Counted from the stretch's first letter, positions 1-5,270 are shown. The stretch: DNA of 6,388 bases from Amoebophilaceae bacterium (GCA_023257955.1 JALRAY010000052.1:1-6388); one strand, 5' to 3'. Notes: generated by a model not told the origin, from the letters alone. A program made the numbers and translations.

Positions 1-111
1 AAGGACGGCGCGCGCGCCTATCTGGGCTGCATGCTGCCGGGCTTTCCCAACCTGTGGACGATCTACGGCCCGAACACCAACGGGGCGCTTCCCGTCTCCA
101 GTGTCCAGTGA
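1..111 (+). pseudogene. Flavin-containing (Baeyer-Villiger-type) monooxygenase, internal fragment
   Basis: Frame 1 reads 36 codons without a stop and then TGA at 109-111. The peptide contains PGFPNLWTIYGPNTN followed by GALPVSS, which matches the conserved C-terminal half of class B flavoprotein monooxygenases (4-hydroxyacetophenone monooxygenase/FMO-like), where PGFPN and YGPNTN are typical. These enzymes use FAD, NADPH and O2 to oxygenate ketones or other substrates. The gene enters from left of the window. Similarity ends around residue 34, where the family would continue for roughly another hundred residues, so the TGA is not its natural end. By hand count 67 of the first 100 bases are G or C, far above the AT-rich DNA that follows. 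The fragment is therefore foreign to its neighbours: either a transferred remnant or a chimeric join. The family call is good; the exact substrate cannot be told. Confidence 0.72.
97..110. repeat. 7-base tandem direct repeat at the GC-rich/AT-rich junction
   Basis: TCCAGTG occurs twice head to tail, at 97-103 and 104-110. This is exactly where the monooxygenase-like reading frame loses family resemblance and base composition drops. It may be a small duplication made at the joining point, or it may be chance. Confidence 0.6.
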
Positions 112-364
112 TGCATTCACAAATTTAATAAAATGCCAAATAAAAGAAGTCATTGAAGACTTTTCTACCGTCTCCCAAATTACTGTCTTCCATGTGCTGG
201 ATTTGGCATTTGTATTTCATGCCAATATTTTGGAAATGCAATACTTGAACTGTGCTGGGATGGTGCGGGTATTTTTCACACGCTATCGTTTCAAGGATAG
301 CATTTTTTCACCATTAAATTTCCGGCTTCATTCTCCCTTTTCAAACGTTTATGCGGAGAGTTAT
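112..364. other. Unassigned AT-rich stretch, no recognisable gene
   Basis: I see no supported gene here. An open plus-strand frame (101-445) has no recognisable family features. It also runs antisense through the CADD-like gene, so it is probably a shadow. A short minus-strand open stretch of about 59 codons lies between TGA near 306 and TAA near 124; its peptide is also unrecognised. The only structure noted is an 11-base inverted repeat (131-141 with 201-211). This stretch replaces the expected C-terminal two thirds of the CADD-like gene, so it probably derives from an insertion element or a different chromosomal locus. Confidence 0.4.
131..211. repeat. 11-base perfect inverted repeat
   Basis: AAATGCCAAAT at 131-141 is exactly reverse complementary to ATTTGGCATTT at 201-211, with a 59-base spacer. 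Neither arm extends further. It could be a remnant of a mobile-element end or a regulatory palindrome, but no transposase reading frame is attached. Confidence 0.45.
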
Positions 365-599
365 TTTTATCTTCCTCATCATTTAAATTTTCTAATAGAA
401 TTTTTCTATCAGCAATATTTTCACAAATTGAGTGAGTTGCACTAATGTAGCGAGGAAATGCTTTTACGTGATGATAATATTGCTCAGCGTAATCTTTAAT
501 AATTTCTCTTGATAATTTACCTTCATTCCATGCTTGATAGAATGGATGTTTTAGAAGATGAAATTCATCTAATTTTGCATTTAGTTCTTTAGAAAACAT
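291..599 (-). pseudogene. CADD/TenA-PqqC superfamily protein, C-terminally truncated
   Basis: The first 77 or so residues carry features of the CADD (Chlamydia protein associating with death domains) group of the TenA/PqqC-like superfamily. These are HPFYQAW at about 18-24 and the diagnostic EQYYHHVKAFPRY at about 39-51, followed by SATHS. Family members are about 220-240 residues, all-helical, and bind a dinuclear metal centre. Chlamydial CADD makes p-aminobenzoate for folate from one of its own tyrosines. Here similarity stops near residue 78 (about position 367). The tail to the TGA at 291 is unrelated and rich in lysine and arginine, so later metal ligands are absent and the product should be inactive. 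I chose ATG at 597-599 because GGAG (606-609) lies 6 bases upstream; an in-frame TTG at 609-611 would overlap that site. It lies downstream of the HU fragment on the same strand. Similar genes occur in Chlamydiae and Rickettsiales, so horizontal origin is plausible. Confidence 0.75.
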
Positions 600-605
600 G
601 TTTTT

Positions 606-609
606 CTCC
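606..609 (-). promoter_or_regulatory. Ribosome binding site of the CADD-like gene
   Basis: The minus strand reads TTGGAGAAAAACATG. GGAG with 6 bases before ATG is a good Shine-Dalgarno site and decides the start at 599. It also contrasts with murE's looser spacing and with the lack of such sites before lpxD and the antiporter gene, which fits a different origin for this segment. Confidence 0.55.
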
Positions 610-641
610 AAATTGTTTATTTAAGTTATAAATTAATTAAA

Positions 642-669
642 TTTATATACAAACAAGTTAAGGTTGAAA
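642..669 (-). promoter_or_regulatory. Possible sigma-70-type promoter for the CADD-like gene
   Basis: On the minus strand TTTCAA (669-664) is followed after 16 bases by TATAAA (647-642), itself preceded by TGTA, inside a very AT-rich spacer. A start site near 635 would give a leader of about 35 bases before the ATG at 599. The region is so AT-rich that matches of this quality are expected by chance, so this is tentative. Confidence 0.3.
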
Positions 670-720
670 AAAAATTTAAAAAAAAGACCTAATAAATTGA
701 AAAATATAGTAAGAATTTAA

Positions 721-756
721 TTTAATAACTCAGCCGATAAAGGCTGAGTTATTAAA
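721..756 (-). terminator. Strong hairpin downstream of the HU fragment
   Basis: Positions 721-735 and 742-756 are perfect reverse complements (15 pairs, core AACTCAGCC/GGCTGAGTT) around a 6-base loop. The hairpin begins 7 bases beyond the HU stop codon, as expected for its terminator. On the minus strand the following sequence (TTAAATTCTTAC) is only moderately T-rich, so termination may be partial. The structure separates HU from the CADD-like gene, which then needs its own promoter. Confidence 0.65.
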
Positions 757-763
757 AACAGAA

Positions 764-892
764 TTACTTATTGAACATCTCCTTTAAAGCTTTTGCTGGC
801 AAAAACTTAACTTTTTGAGAAGCTGCGATTTGGATACTTTCACCAGTTCTTGGATTTCTTCCAGTTCTAGCTTTTCTAACCAGAAACGATTT
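764..892 (-). pseudogene. HU/IHF-family DNA-binding protein, N-terminally truncated
   Basis: The minus-strand frame ending at 764 encodes RKARTGRNPRTGE and then, after IQIAAS, KVKF and PAKALKE near the end. This is the DNA-grasping beta-arm (with the RNP motif whose proline intercalates into DNA) and C-terminal helix of HU/IHF proteins. HU is a small dimeric nucleoid protein of about 90-100 residues that bends DNA. Only about 42 residues of it remain. The open frame continues to 961, but those extra codons are the exact antisense of the Rpn-like gene and do not resemble the HU helical dimerisation domain. I therefore place the break near 890-900. The RTGRNPRTG arm looks more proteobacterial than typical for Bacteroidota HU, which suggests that this segment is foreign. 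Without the dimerisation domain it should not function. Confidence 0.72.
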
Positions 893-896
893 ACTA

Positions 897-1202
897 CTTA
901 CCGACAACCTACCCAAAGCATTAAACGATCCAAATCTTAAAAAAGCCATCAACGTACTCAACGTAATGAACTTTACCCCCGAAGAAAGAGAAGCTTATGA
1001 AGGACATCTTAAATTTCTGCGAGGAGAAGCAAATGCACTAAAAAAAGCCGAACAGAAAGGCATTGCAATAGGGCTAGAGAAAGGAATTGAGAAAGGGAAA
1101 ATTAATACAGCCCAAAACATGTTAGCAGATAACTTCGATATAGAAGTGATCGCAAAAATAACAGGCCTATCAGTAGAGCAAATAAAACCCTTGCGACAAT
1201 AA
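897..1202 (+). pseudogene. Rpn-family recombination-promoting nuclease/PD-(D/E)XK transposase, C-terminal fragment
   Basis: The frame reads DNLPKALNDPNLKKAI, then MNFTPEEREAYE and FLRGEANALKKAEQKG. Next come G-[IL]-E-K-G repeats and a C-terminal helical segment (AKITGLSVEQIKPLRQ). This is the characteristic tail of Rpn/YhgA-like 'PD-(D/E)XK nuclease family transposase' proteins, which are usually about 280-320 residues and abundant in symbiont genomes. The N-terminal nuclease core with its catalytic D and E/D-x-K residues is missing. Recognisable sequence starts at about 900 and butts directly against the HU fragment on the opposite strand. An ATG at 966 could start a 78-residue peptide, but it lies inside the conserved NVMNFTPEE motif, so it is an internal methionine rather than the original start. 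The GxEKG repeats form a charged helix. The stop is TAA at 1200-1202, 81 bases before murE. No nuclease activity is expected. Confidence 0.8.
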
Positions 1203-1270
1203 CTTTTTTCCGTATTCCATTTGATATACACGCGCATGGTGATAATGGAGTAATAATTTCGAGTTATAGA

Positions 1271-1275
1271 AGAGG
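1271..1275 (+). promoter_or_regulatory. Possible ribosome binding site of murE
   Basis: AGAGG lies 8 bases before ATG 1284. It is an acceptable Shine-Dalgarno match and supports this start, although many Bacteroidota genes do not depend on one. Confidence 0.4.
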
Positions 1276-1283
1276 TCTAATAA

Positions 1284-2744
1284 ATGAAAACGCTAGCATC
1301 ATTATTCGATAATATCCCCTATCAATACCTGTATGGGGCAGCGCATGTACCCATCCAAGACATCTGCTTGGACTCCCGCAAAGCCGCGCCAAACAGTCTC
1401 TTTGTAGCCATTCCAGGGACAGAACACGACGGCGCTGCCTATATTGATGATGCCATTGCTGCAGGCAGTACCGTCATCGTCAGCGAGCAAATCCCTGAAG
1501 CTAGAAACCCAAACATTACCTATATACAAGTTGCCGATGCTGCGCATACCCTAGGATTACTAGCCAGCCAGTTCTATGAGCATCCATCGCAGAAATTAAA
1601 AGTAGTAGCCGTAACGGGAACGAGTGGCAAAACCAGCACCGTACACATTCTATATAACCTTTTCAGACAACTGGGGTATAACGTAGGCATGCTCTCTACC
1701 ATCCACAACCAAGTAAATGATCAAATACTACCTAGCACCCTTACCACCCCTGACGCGCTGTATATACATCAGCTACTACACCAAATGGTAGATGCCAAGT
1801 GTCAATATTGCTTTATGGAAGCAAGTTCCCATGCCCTATGTCAAGATAGATTAGCTGGTCTACACCTAGCAGGCGCCATCTTCCTAAACATCAGCCATGA
1901 TCATCTAGACTATCACCATACGTTTGATGCCTACATCAAAGCCAAGAAAAAACTCTTCGACAAGCTACCCAAAAGCGCCTTCACCCTCTACAATATAGAT
2001 GACAAATGCGGCAAGGTCATGATCCAAAATACAAAGTCAACCCCCTATAGCTATTCTATCCAAGCCCCTGCCGACTTCAAAGCAAAGATCATCAGCAACA
2101 CCTGGCAAGGCATAGAACTGCAAATAGATCAACAACAAGTATGGAGTCAATTGCTTGGAAACATCAACGCTTACAACCTGCTAGCTGCCTATGCTACCGC
2201 TTCCTTATTGCACCAGCCACAGCTCGATACCTTAGTAGCCCTCTCCACCATAGGCCCTATCAAAGGCAGAATGCAACAGCTGCATACCGATAAAAAAATC
2301 AACATCCTGATAGACTACGCCCATAAACCGGAAGCATTAAAGAAAGTACTCCTTACCCTCAATCAATTGCGCACCCAAATGCATACAAGGGCACGCATCA
2401 TCACCATCATAGGCTGTGGTGGCAACCGAGACACCGCGAAAAGGCCCCTCATGGCCCAGATCGCTTATCAACACAGTGATCAAGTGATACTAACATCCGA
2501 TAACCCTCGTTATGAAGATCCCAACGCCATTATCGAAGAGATGAAATGCGGATTGAGTGCTACGCAACAAGCCCAAGTATGGTCTATCATAGACCGCAAA
2601 GAAGCCATCAAAATAGCCTATCAAACCGCGAAACCGGATGATATTGTACTCATAGCTGGAAAAGGACATGAAGGTTATCAAGAGATAAAAGGCGTTAAAT
2701 ATCCACTACAGGATGAGACTATCGTCAACGAACTGATGTCATAA
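1284..2744 (+). CDS. murE: UDP-N-acetylmuramoyl-tripeptide synthetase (MurE ligase)
   Basis: MurE is the cytoplasmic ATP-dependent ligase that adds the third amino acid to UDP-MurNAc-L-Ala-D-Glu in peptidoglycan synthesis. The 486-residue length is normal. Visible in order: LDSRK (29-33) in the UDP-substrate domain; the ATP loop GTSGKTS (112-118, usually GTNGKT); TTPDA (154-158); EASSHAL (179-185); HDHLDYH (205-211); YIKAKKKLF, whose K221 aligns with the carbamylated lysine; GRMQ (328-331); DYAHKPEAL (344-352); GCGGNRDTAKRP (377-388); DNPR (406-409); and GKGHEGYQE (459-467). DNPR is the signature of enzymes that select meso-diaminopimelate rather than lysine, so I infer mDAP specificity. All key motifs are intact, so it is probably functional. 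Its usual dcw-cluster partners (ftsI, mraY, murF) are not adjacent. Codons are strikingly C-rich, unlike lpxD next door. Confidence 0.95.
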   Translation: MKTLASLFDNIPYQYLYGAAHVPIQDICLDSRKAAPNSLFVAIPGTEHDGAAYIDDAIAAGSTVIVSEQIPEARNPNITYIQVADAAHTLGLLASQFYEHPSQKLKVVAVTGTSGKTSTVHILYNLFRQLGYNVGMLSTIHNQVNDQILPSTLTTPDALYIHQLLHQMVDAKCQYCFMEASSHALCQDRLAGLHLAGAIFLNISHDHLDYHHTFDAYIKAKKKLFDKLPKSAFTLYNIDDKCGKVMIQNTKSTPYSYSIQAPADFKAKIISNTWQGIELQIDQQQVWSQLLGNINAYNLLAAYATASLLHQPQLDTLVALSTIGPIKGRMQQLHTDKKINILIDYAHKPEALKKVLLTLNQLRTQMHTRARIITIIGCGGNRDTAKRPLMAQIAYQHSDQVILTSDNPRYEDPNAIIEEMKCGLSATQQAQVWSIIDRKEAIKIAYQTAKPDDIVLIAGKGHEGYQEIKGVKYPLQDETIVNELMS

Positions 2745-2762
2745 ATCATGCCCCCTCCTTAT
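2736..2762 (+). repeat. Left arm of a weak imperfect inverted repeat
   Basis: CATGCCCCCTCC (2747-2758) matches the reverse complement of 4820-4831 at 11 of 12 bases. With gaps, similarity extends to ATGTCA (2736-2741) on one side and TTAT (2759-2762) on the other. It lies at the murE/lpxD boundary, where G/C skew switches. A match this short could be chance. Confidence 0.25.
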
Positions 2763-2819
2763 ACGGACTGATATCCATCAAGGGCGCTTATCTTTTACTA
2801 AAAATCAACAATCGCAATA

Positions 2820-3836
2820 ATGATGAAAACTTATTTTTTGACCGTAGCGGCAATCGCGCAACTGATAGAAGGGAAGGTAGTGGCAGGCAATGGTGATGTA
2901 CAGATAGCGCAACTAGCTAGCATCAGGGAAGCGATGCCTGGCAGTGTGACATTTGTGGCGAAGCCCATGTATGAACAGTATGTATATACTACCCAAGCAA
3001 GTGCTGTGATTGTACCTAAGCATTTTGAACCCCAACAGCCAGTATCCGCTAGTCTGATTGCCGTAGAAGATCCCTATCTCGCTTTTAATAAGCTGCTAGA
3101 AAAATATGCTGCGTTGCAGTCTCTGCCTACATGTGGTGTGGAAGAGCCGAGTTATATCGGCAAGGATGTATTGATTGGAGAAAATGTGTATAGAGGTGCT
3201 TTTTCCTACCTAGGAGATGGCGTGCATATAGGCCATGGTGTGCAAATTTATCCGCATGTATATGTAGGAGCGGAGGTAGTCATTGGAGACAATACGATTA
3301 TCTATAGTGGGGCTAAAATCTATCCTAGGTGCAATATAGGGCAGCACTGCATCATCCATGCGGGAGCTGTCATTGGCAGTGATGGTTTCGGCTTTATACA
3401 ACAGCAGACAGGCGGCTATCAAAAGACGCCACATGTAGGGGATGTGGTCTTGAAGGATAATGTGGAGATTGGCGCTAATACTACGATAGACAGGGCTACG
3501 ATAGGAAGCACCATCATTGATGCAGGCACTAAGGTTGATAACCTGGTGCAGATAGCGCATAATGTAACCGTTGGCAGTGATACTGTTGTCGCGGCTTTAA
3601 CAGGTATTGCAGGTTCTGCTAGCATCGGCAACAACTGCATGCTAGGTGGGCAAGTAGGTATAGCAGGTCATATAGAAGTGGGGGATCGCACCATGGTAGC
3701 AGGGCAAGCAGGCGTTACTAAATCGTATAAAGAAGGTAATACCACGCTCATGGGGATGCCGGCTGTGGAGAGAAAGCAATTTGTGGAGCAGCATATCTTT
3801 CTAAAGCAGCTGCAAAAGGCATCCGCTAGTAACTAA
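2820..3836 (+). CDS. lpxD: UDP-3-O-acyl-glucosamine N-acyltransferase (LpxD)
   Basis: LpxD transfers a 3-hydroxyacyl chain from acyl-ACP to the 2-amino group of UDP-3-O-acyl-glucosamine, the third step of lipid A synthesis, in the cytoplasm. The 338-residue product has the family layout. An N-terminal uridine-binding domain (about 1-105, with GSVTFVAKPMY and VEDPYLAF) precedes a left-handed beta-helix of hexapeptide repeats (about 110-300, many IG and VG turns) and a C-terminal helix (316-333). HAGAVIGSDGFGF (180-192) and NLVQIAHNV (241-249) are diagnostic; H247 aligns with the catalytic histidine. ATG at 2820 or the next codon (2823) could start it; neither has a Shine-Dalgarno site. It follows murE by 75 bases and is not beside lpxC/fabZ or lpxA. 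Its G-rich codons contrast with murE and the antiporter gene on the same strand. It implies that the organism makes, or recently made, lipid A. Confidence 0.95.
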   Translation: MMKTYFLTVAAIAQLIEGKVVAGNGDVQIAQLASIREAMPGSVTFVAKPMYEQYVYTTQASAVIVPKHFEPQQPVSASLIAVEDPYLAFNKLLEKYAALQSLPTCGVEEPSYIGKDVLIGENVYRGAFSYLGDGVHIGHGVQIYPHVYVGAEVVIGDNTIIYSGAKIYPRCNIGQHCIIHAGAVIGSDGFGFIQQQTGGYQKTPHVGDVVLKDNVEIGANTTIDRATIGSTIIDAGTKVDNLVQIAHNVTVGSDTVVAALTGIAGSASIGNNCMLGGQVGIAGHIEVGDRTMVAGQAGVTKSYKEGNTTLMGMPAVERKQFVEQHIFLKQLQKASASN

Positions 3837-3853
3837 GCTGAAGCGCGGTAAGG

Positions 3854-4780
3854 TTAGGAGATAAAAAGTGGCGTTTTTAAAATAGCCAAGCGGTAGGAAC
3901 CTATGTTTTCAAAACCGAGTGCTATATAAGCGCGTATAGCTGCAGGAGTATGGGTAAATAATATCGCTTTTTCTACACCGCGTTGCTTAGCTTGCTGCAA
4001 AGTGAGTGCTAGTAAGAGTCTTGCATAGCCTTTGTTGCGATATGGAGGAGGCGTCCAAACAGGTCCCACTTGTACAGCTTGTGGGATGCTTGCATTAAAA
4101 CCGCTTAAAGCAACAGGGATACCGTCGACTACTAATGCCCAGTAAACGTTGCTCTGCTGCATTTCTTGCACGCGATTTTTGATGTGTGCATGGAAGGCTT
4201 CATTGTCTTCTGCGTCCAAGGCTTCTATTTCATATGCTTTCAGCCATGTTGCTAGCGTATTATAGGCCTAAGTCATTTACGGCTACCATTTCATAGACAA
4301 GAGCTTGATTCATCATCGGAAATTTTAAATCCTGCAGCTGCAAGGAATAAAGTTCAGCGAGTTTATCACAATCATACTGCACATCTTGTATCTCCCAAGC
4401 TTGTATGACAGTTGCTACTTGATCGTTGTCGCCTATAACCCTATAACTCCCGCAACGCACCGCGAGAAGTCTTGTTGCATTAGAAGCGCTAAATGGCGTA
4501 AGATGTGTAGATCTGGGGCTTGCATTGTAATCATACCATTCCAATAGTGCACTAACACGCCAACCACGGAATCCGTTGCTTCATCTATAGCAGCCATATA
4601 TACTCCTTGATAGGGGAGGTCCGTGTATTGCAGCCCCGGTTCACCTAAGTTACTGAGCATAATCATGCTAGAGTCAAGATAAGCAGAGAGAAAAACTTCC
4701 AACTTTGGTTCATCACCCGGTGCTAACCACCGAAATGTGATGTTAGGAGCTATAGCAGCTTTGGTAGCATGGGGTATCAT
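3854..4780 (-). pseudogene. GNAT-family N-acetyltransferase, broken by two frameshifts
   Basis: Three consecutive minus-strand frames together form one GNAT protein. The first (from ATG 4780) has PYQGVYMAAIDE, VGVLVHYWNGM and CVAGVI, and stops at 4433. The second resumes with GDNDQVATVIQAW and runs to a stop at 4260. The third contains LKAYEIEALDAED, YWALVVDGIPVALSGFNA, VWTPPPYRNKGYA (acetyl-CoA motif A, RxxGYA) and IRAYIALGFENIGSY (motif B), ending at 3854. Removing one copy of an 8-base tandem duplication at 4432-4447 and one base near 4264 leaves 918 bases, exactly 305 codons plus stop. The acceptor substrate is unknown; in this two-part subfamily the N-terminal half resembles a degenerate GNAT fold. 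As it stands, only an N-terminal peptide of about 115 residues would be made from the ATG, without the acetyl-CoA site. It converges with lpxD, 17 bases apart. No Shine-Dalgarno site precedes ATG 4780. Confidence 0.88.
4432..4447 (-). repeat. 8-base tandem duplication that inactivates the acetyltransferase gene
   Basis: CCTATAAC is repeated exactly at 4432-4439 and 4440-4447 (GTTATAGG twice on the coding strand). Deleting one copy joins GTT ATA to GGC GAC AAC GAT, giving the continuous peptide AGVIGDNDQV. This repairs the first frame break without other change. Confidence 0.85.
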
Positions 4781-4810
4781 GTAGATGATGAATCGTTAGA
4801 TAGTGATTGG

Positions 4811-4838
4811 ATAAGAAGCGGAGGAGGCATGTTGACAT
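4811..4838 (-). repeat. Right arm of the weak imperfect inverted repeat
   Basis: GGAGGAGGCATG (4820-4831) is the reverse complement of 2747-2758 with one mismatch. TGACAT (4833-4838) and ATAA (4811-4814) extend the match with gaps. It lies between the acetyltransferase pseudogene and the tRNA. The 4781-4926 spacer otherwise holds no gene that I can support. Confidence 0.25.
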
Positions 4839-4866
4839 TGGACTCCTTTCGATATGCTCTATGAGA

Positions 4867-4890
4867 GTGGTAATAACTTCGTTTTACCAC
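4867..4890. other. Hairpin between the tRNA and the acetyltransferase pseudogene
   Basis: GTGGTAA (4867-4873) pairs with TTACCAC (4884-4890), and after one bulged T, AAC pairs with GTT around a TTC loop. It lies downstream of the tRNA on the minus strand and could be an RNA-end structure, but neither strand has a following T tract. Confidence 0.35.
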
Positions 4891-4926
4891 CCCAAGGCAA
4901 CAAATTGAAGGTAGCGCAGAAAAAAG

Positions 4927-5000
4927 CTCCCCCTGCTGGACTCGAACCAGCGACCCTTTGATTAACAGTCAAATGCTCTAACCAACTGAGCTAAGGAGGA
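4927..5000 (-). tRNA. tRNA-Asn, anticodon GUU
   Basis: The minus strand folds as a complete 74-base tRNA. The acceptor stem is TCCTCCT with AGGGGGA (one T-G pair) and the D-arm is GCTC/GAGC with AGTTGGTTA. The anticodon stem TTTGA/TCAAA holds the loop CTGTTAA, giving GUU, and the T-arm is GCTGG/CCAGC with loop TTCGAGT. The discriminator base is G73, as expected for asparagine tRNAs. No CCA is encoded, so CCA must be added by nucleotidyltransferase. A run of six Ts follows one base after the discriminator (4920-4925) and may help transcription end. Confidence 0.97.
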
Positions 5001-5014
5001 ATGAAAAGGCGGGC

Positions 5015-5033
5015 TGTGTTGATAGCCAACACA
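5015..5033 (-). other. Hairpin in the leader of the tRNA-Asn transcript
   Basis: TGTGTTG (5015-5021) and CAACACA (5027-5033) are perfect complements around a 5-base loop, 14 bases upstream of the tRNA 5' end. It could stabilise or mark the leader for processing. No T tract makes it a clear terminator on the minus strand. Confidence 0.35.
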
Positions 5034-5043
5034 AAAATCTGTA

Positions 5044-5051
5044 CAAAGCTA
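5044..5051 (-). promoter_or_regulatory. Bacteroidota-type -7 element for tRNA-Asn
   Basis: The minus strand carries TAGCTTTG, an exact match to the Bacteroidota sigma-ABfr -7 consensus TAnnTTTG, about 40 bases before the tRNA 5' end. A matching TTTG/TTG element about 20 bases further upstream is not evident, so confidence is limited. Confidence 0.35.
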
Positions 5052-5270
5052 TAAAAAGCTACCCAGTTTTGCATATAATTCTGCACTAAAAGCAGTAAAG
5101 ACCGTAAATAAATGCCGTATTTTGTCACTAAATAGCGCTGAAGCCTGCATAACTGGCATAAAAGCCCGCAACAGATCTCTTGCTCCCGTGTCCGTCACAG
5201 CGCTGCGGAATACGCAATAGCAGACCTTTTTACATAACCTTATAACCTTTTTGATACTATGCTGAACCAT
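5049..5270 (-). CDS. Possible small protein of 73 residues, unrecognised
   Basis: An ATG-initiated minus-strand frame of 73 codons nearly fills the 258-base gap between the tRNA and the antiporter gene. The N-terminus is basic (KKVIRLCKKV), and the rest could form amphipathic helices rich in F, L and A. No family is recognised and there is no Shine-Dalgarno site. It overlaps the divergent antiporter start by 12 bases and covers the putative tRNA promoter, all of which argue against it. It could be a decayed gene end or a chance open frame. Confidence 0.2.
   Translation of the reverse strand: MVQHSIKKVIRLCKKVCYCVFRSAVTDTGARDLLRAFMPVMQASALFSDKIRHLFTVFTAFSAELYAKLGSFL

Noticed and set aside
101..445. 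114-codon plus-strand open frame starting at ATG 101
   Set aside because: It begins inside the monooxygenase fragment, crosses the composition switch and runs antisense through the CADD-like gene. Its peptide resembles no family.
721..756. Hairpin as part of a CRISPR-like or riboswitch structure
   Set aside because: It is a single simple stem directly after a gene end with no repeated units, so a terminator explains it.
893..961. N-terminal extension of the HU frame from TTG 961
   Set aside because: It is the exact antisense of the conserved Rpn-type tail and does not look like the HU dimerisation domain.
966..1202. Complete 78-residue gene starting at ATG 966
   Set aside because: The same frame continues upstream with family-like residues (DNLPKALNDPNLKKAI), so this methionine is internal to a truncated larger protein.
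995..1237. Minus-strand open frame of 80 codons
   Set aside because: Shadow of the Rpn-type fragment with no coding features of its own.
1302..1547. Minus-strand frame inside murE, and a similar one at 2490-2681
   Set aside because: Antisense shadows of a complete, well-conserved gene.
3210..3640. Two minus-strand frames inside lpxD
   Set aside because: Antisense shadows of the hexapeptide-repeat region, where repetitive codons keep other frames open.
4832..4859. TTGACA followed by TATGCT-like bases on the plus strand, resembling a sigma-70 promoter
   Set aside because: The spacing is short, and nothing downstream on the plus strand is transcribed before the minus-strand tRNA. The match is likely chance.
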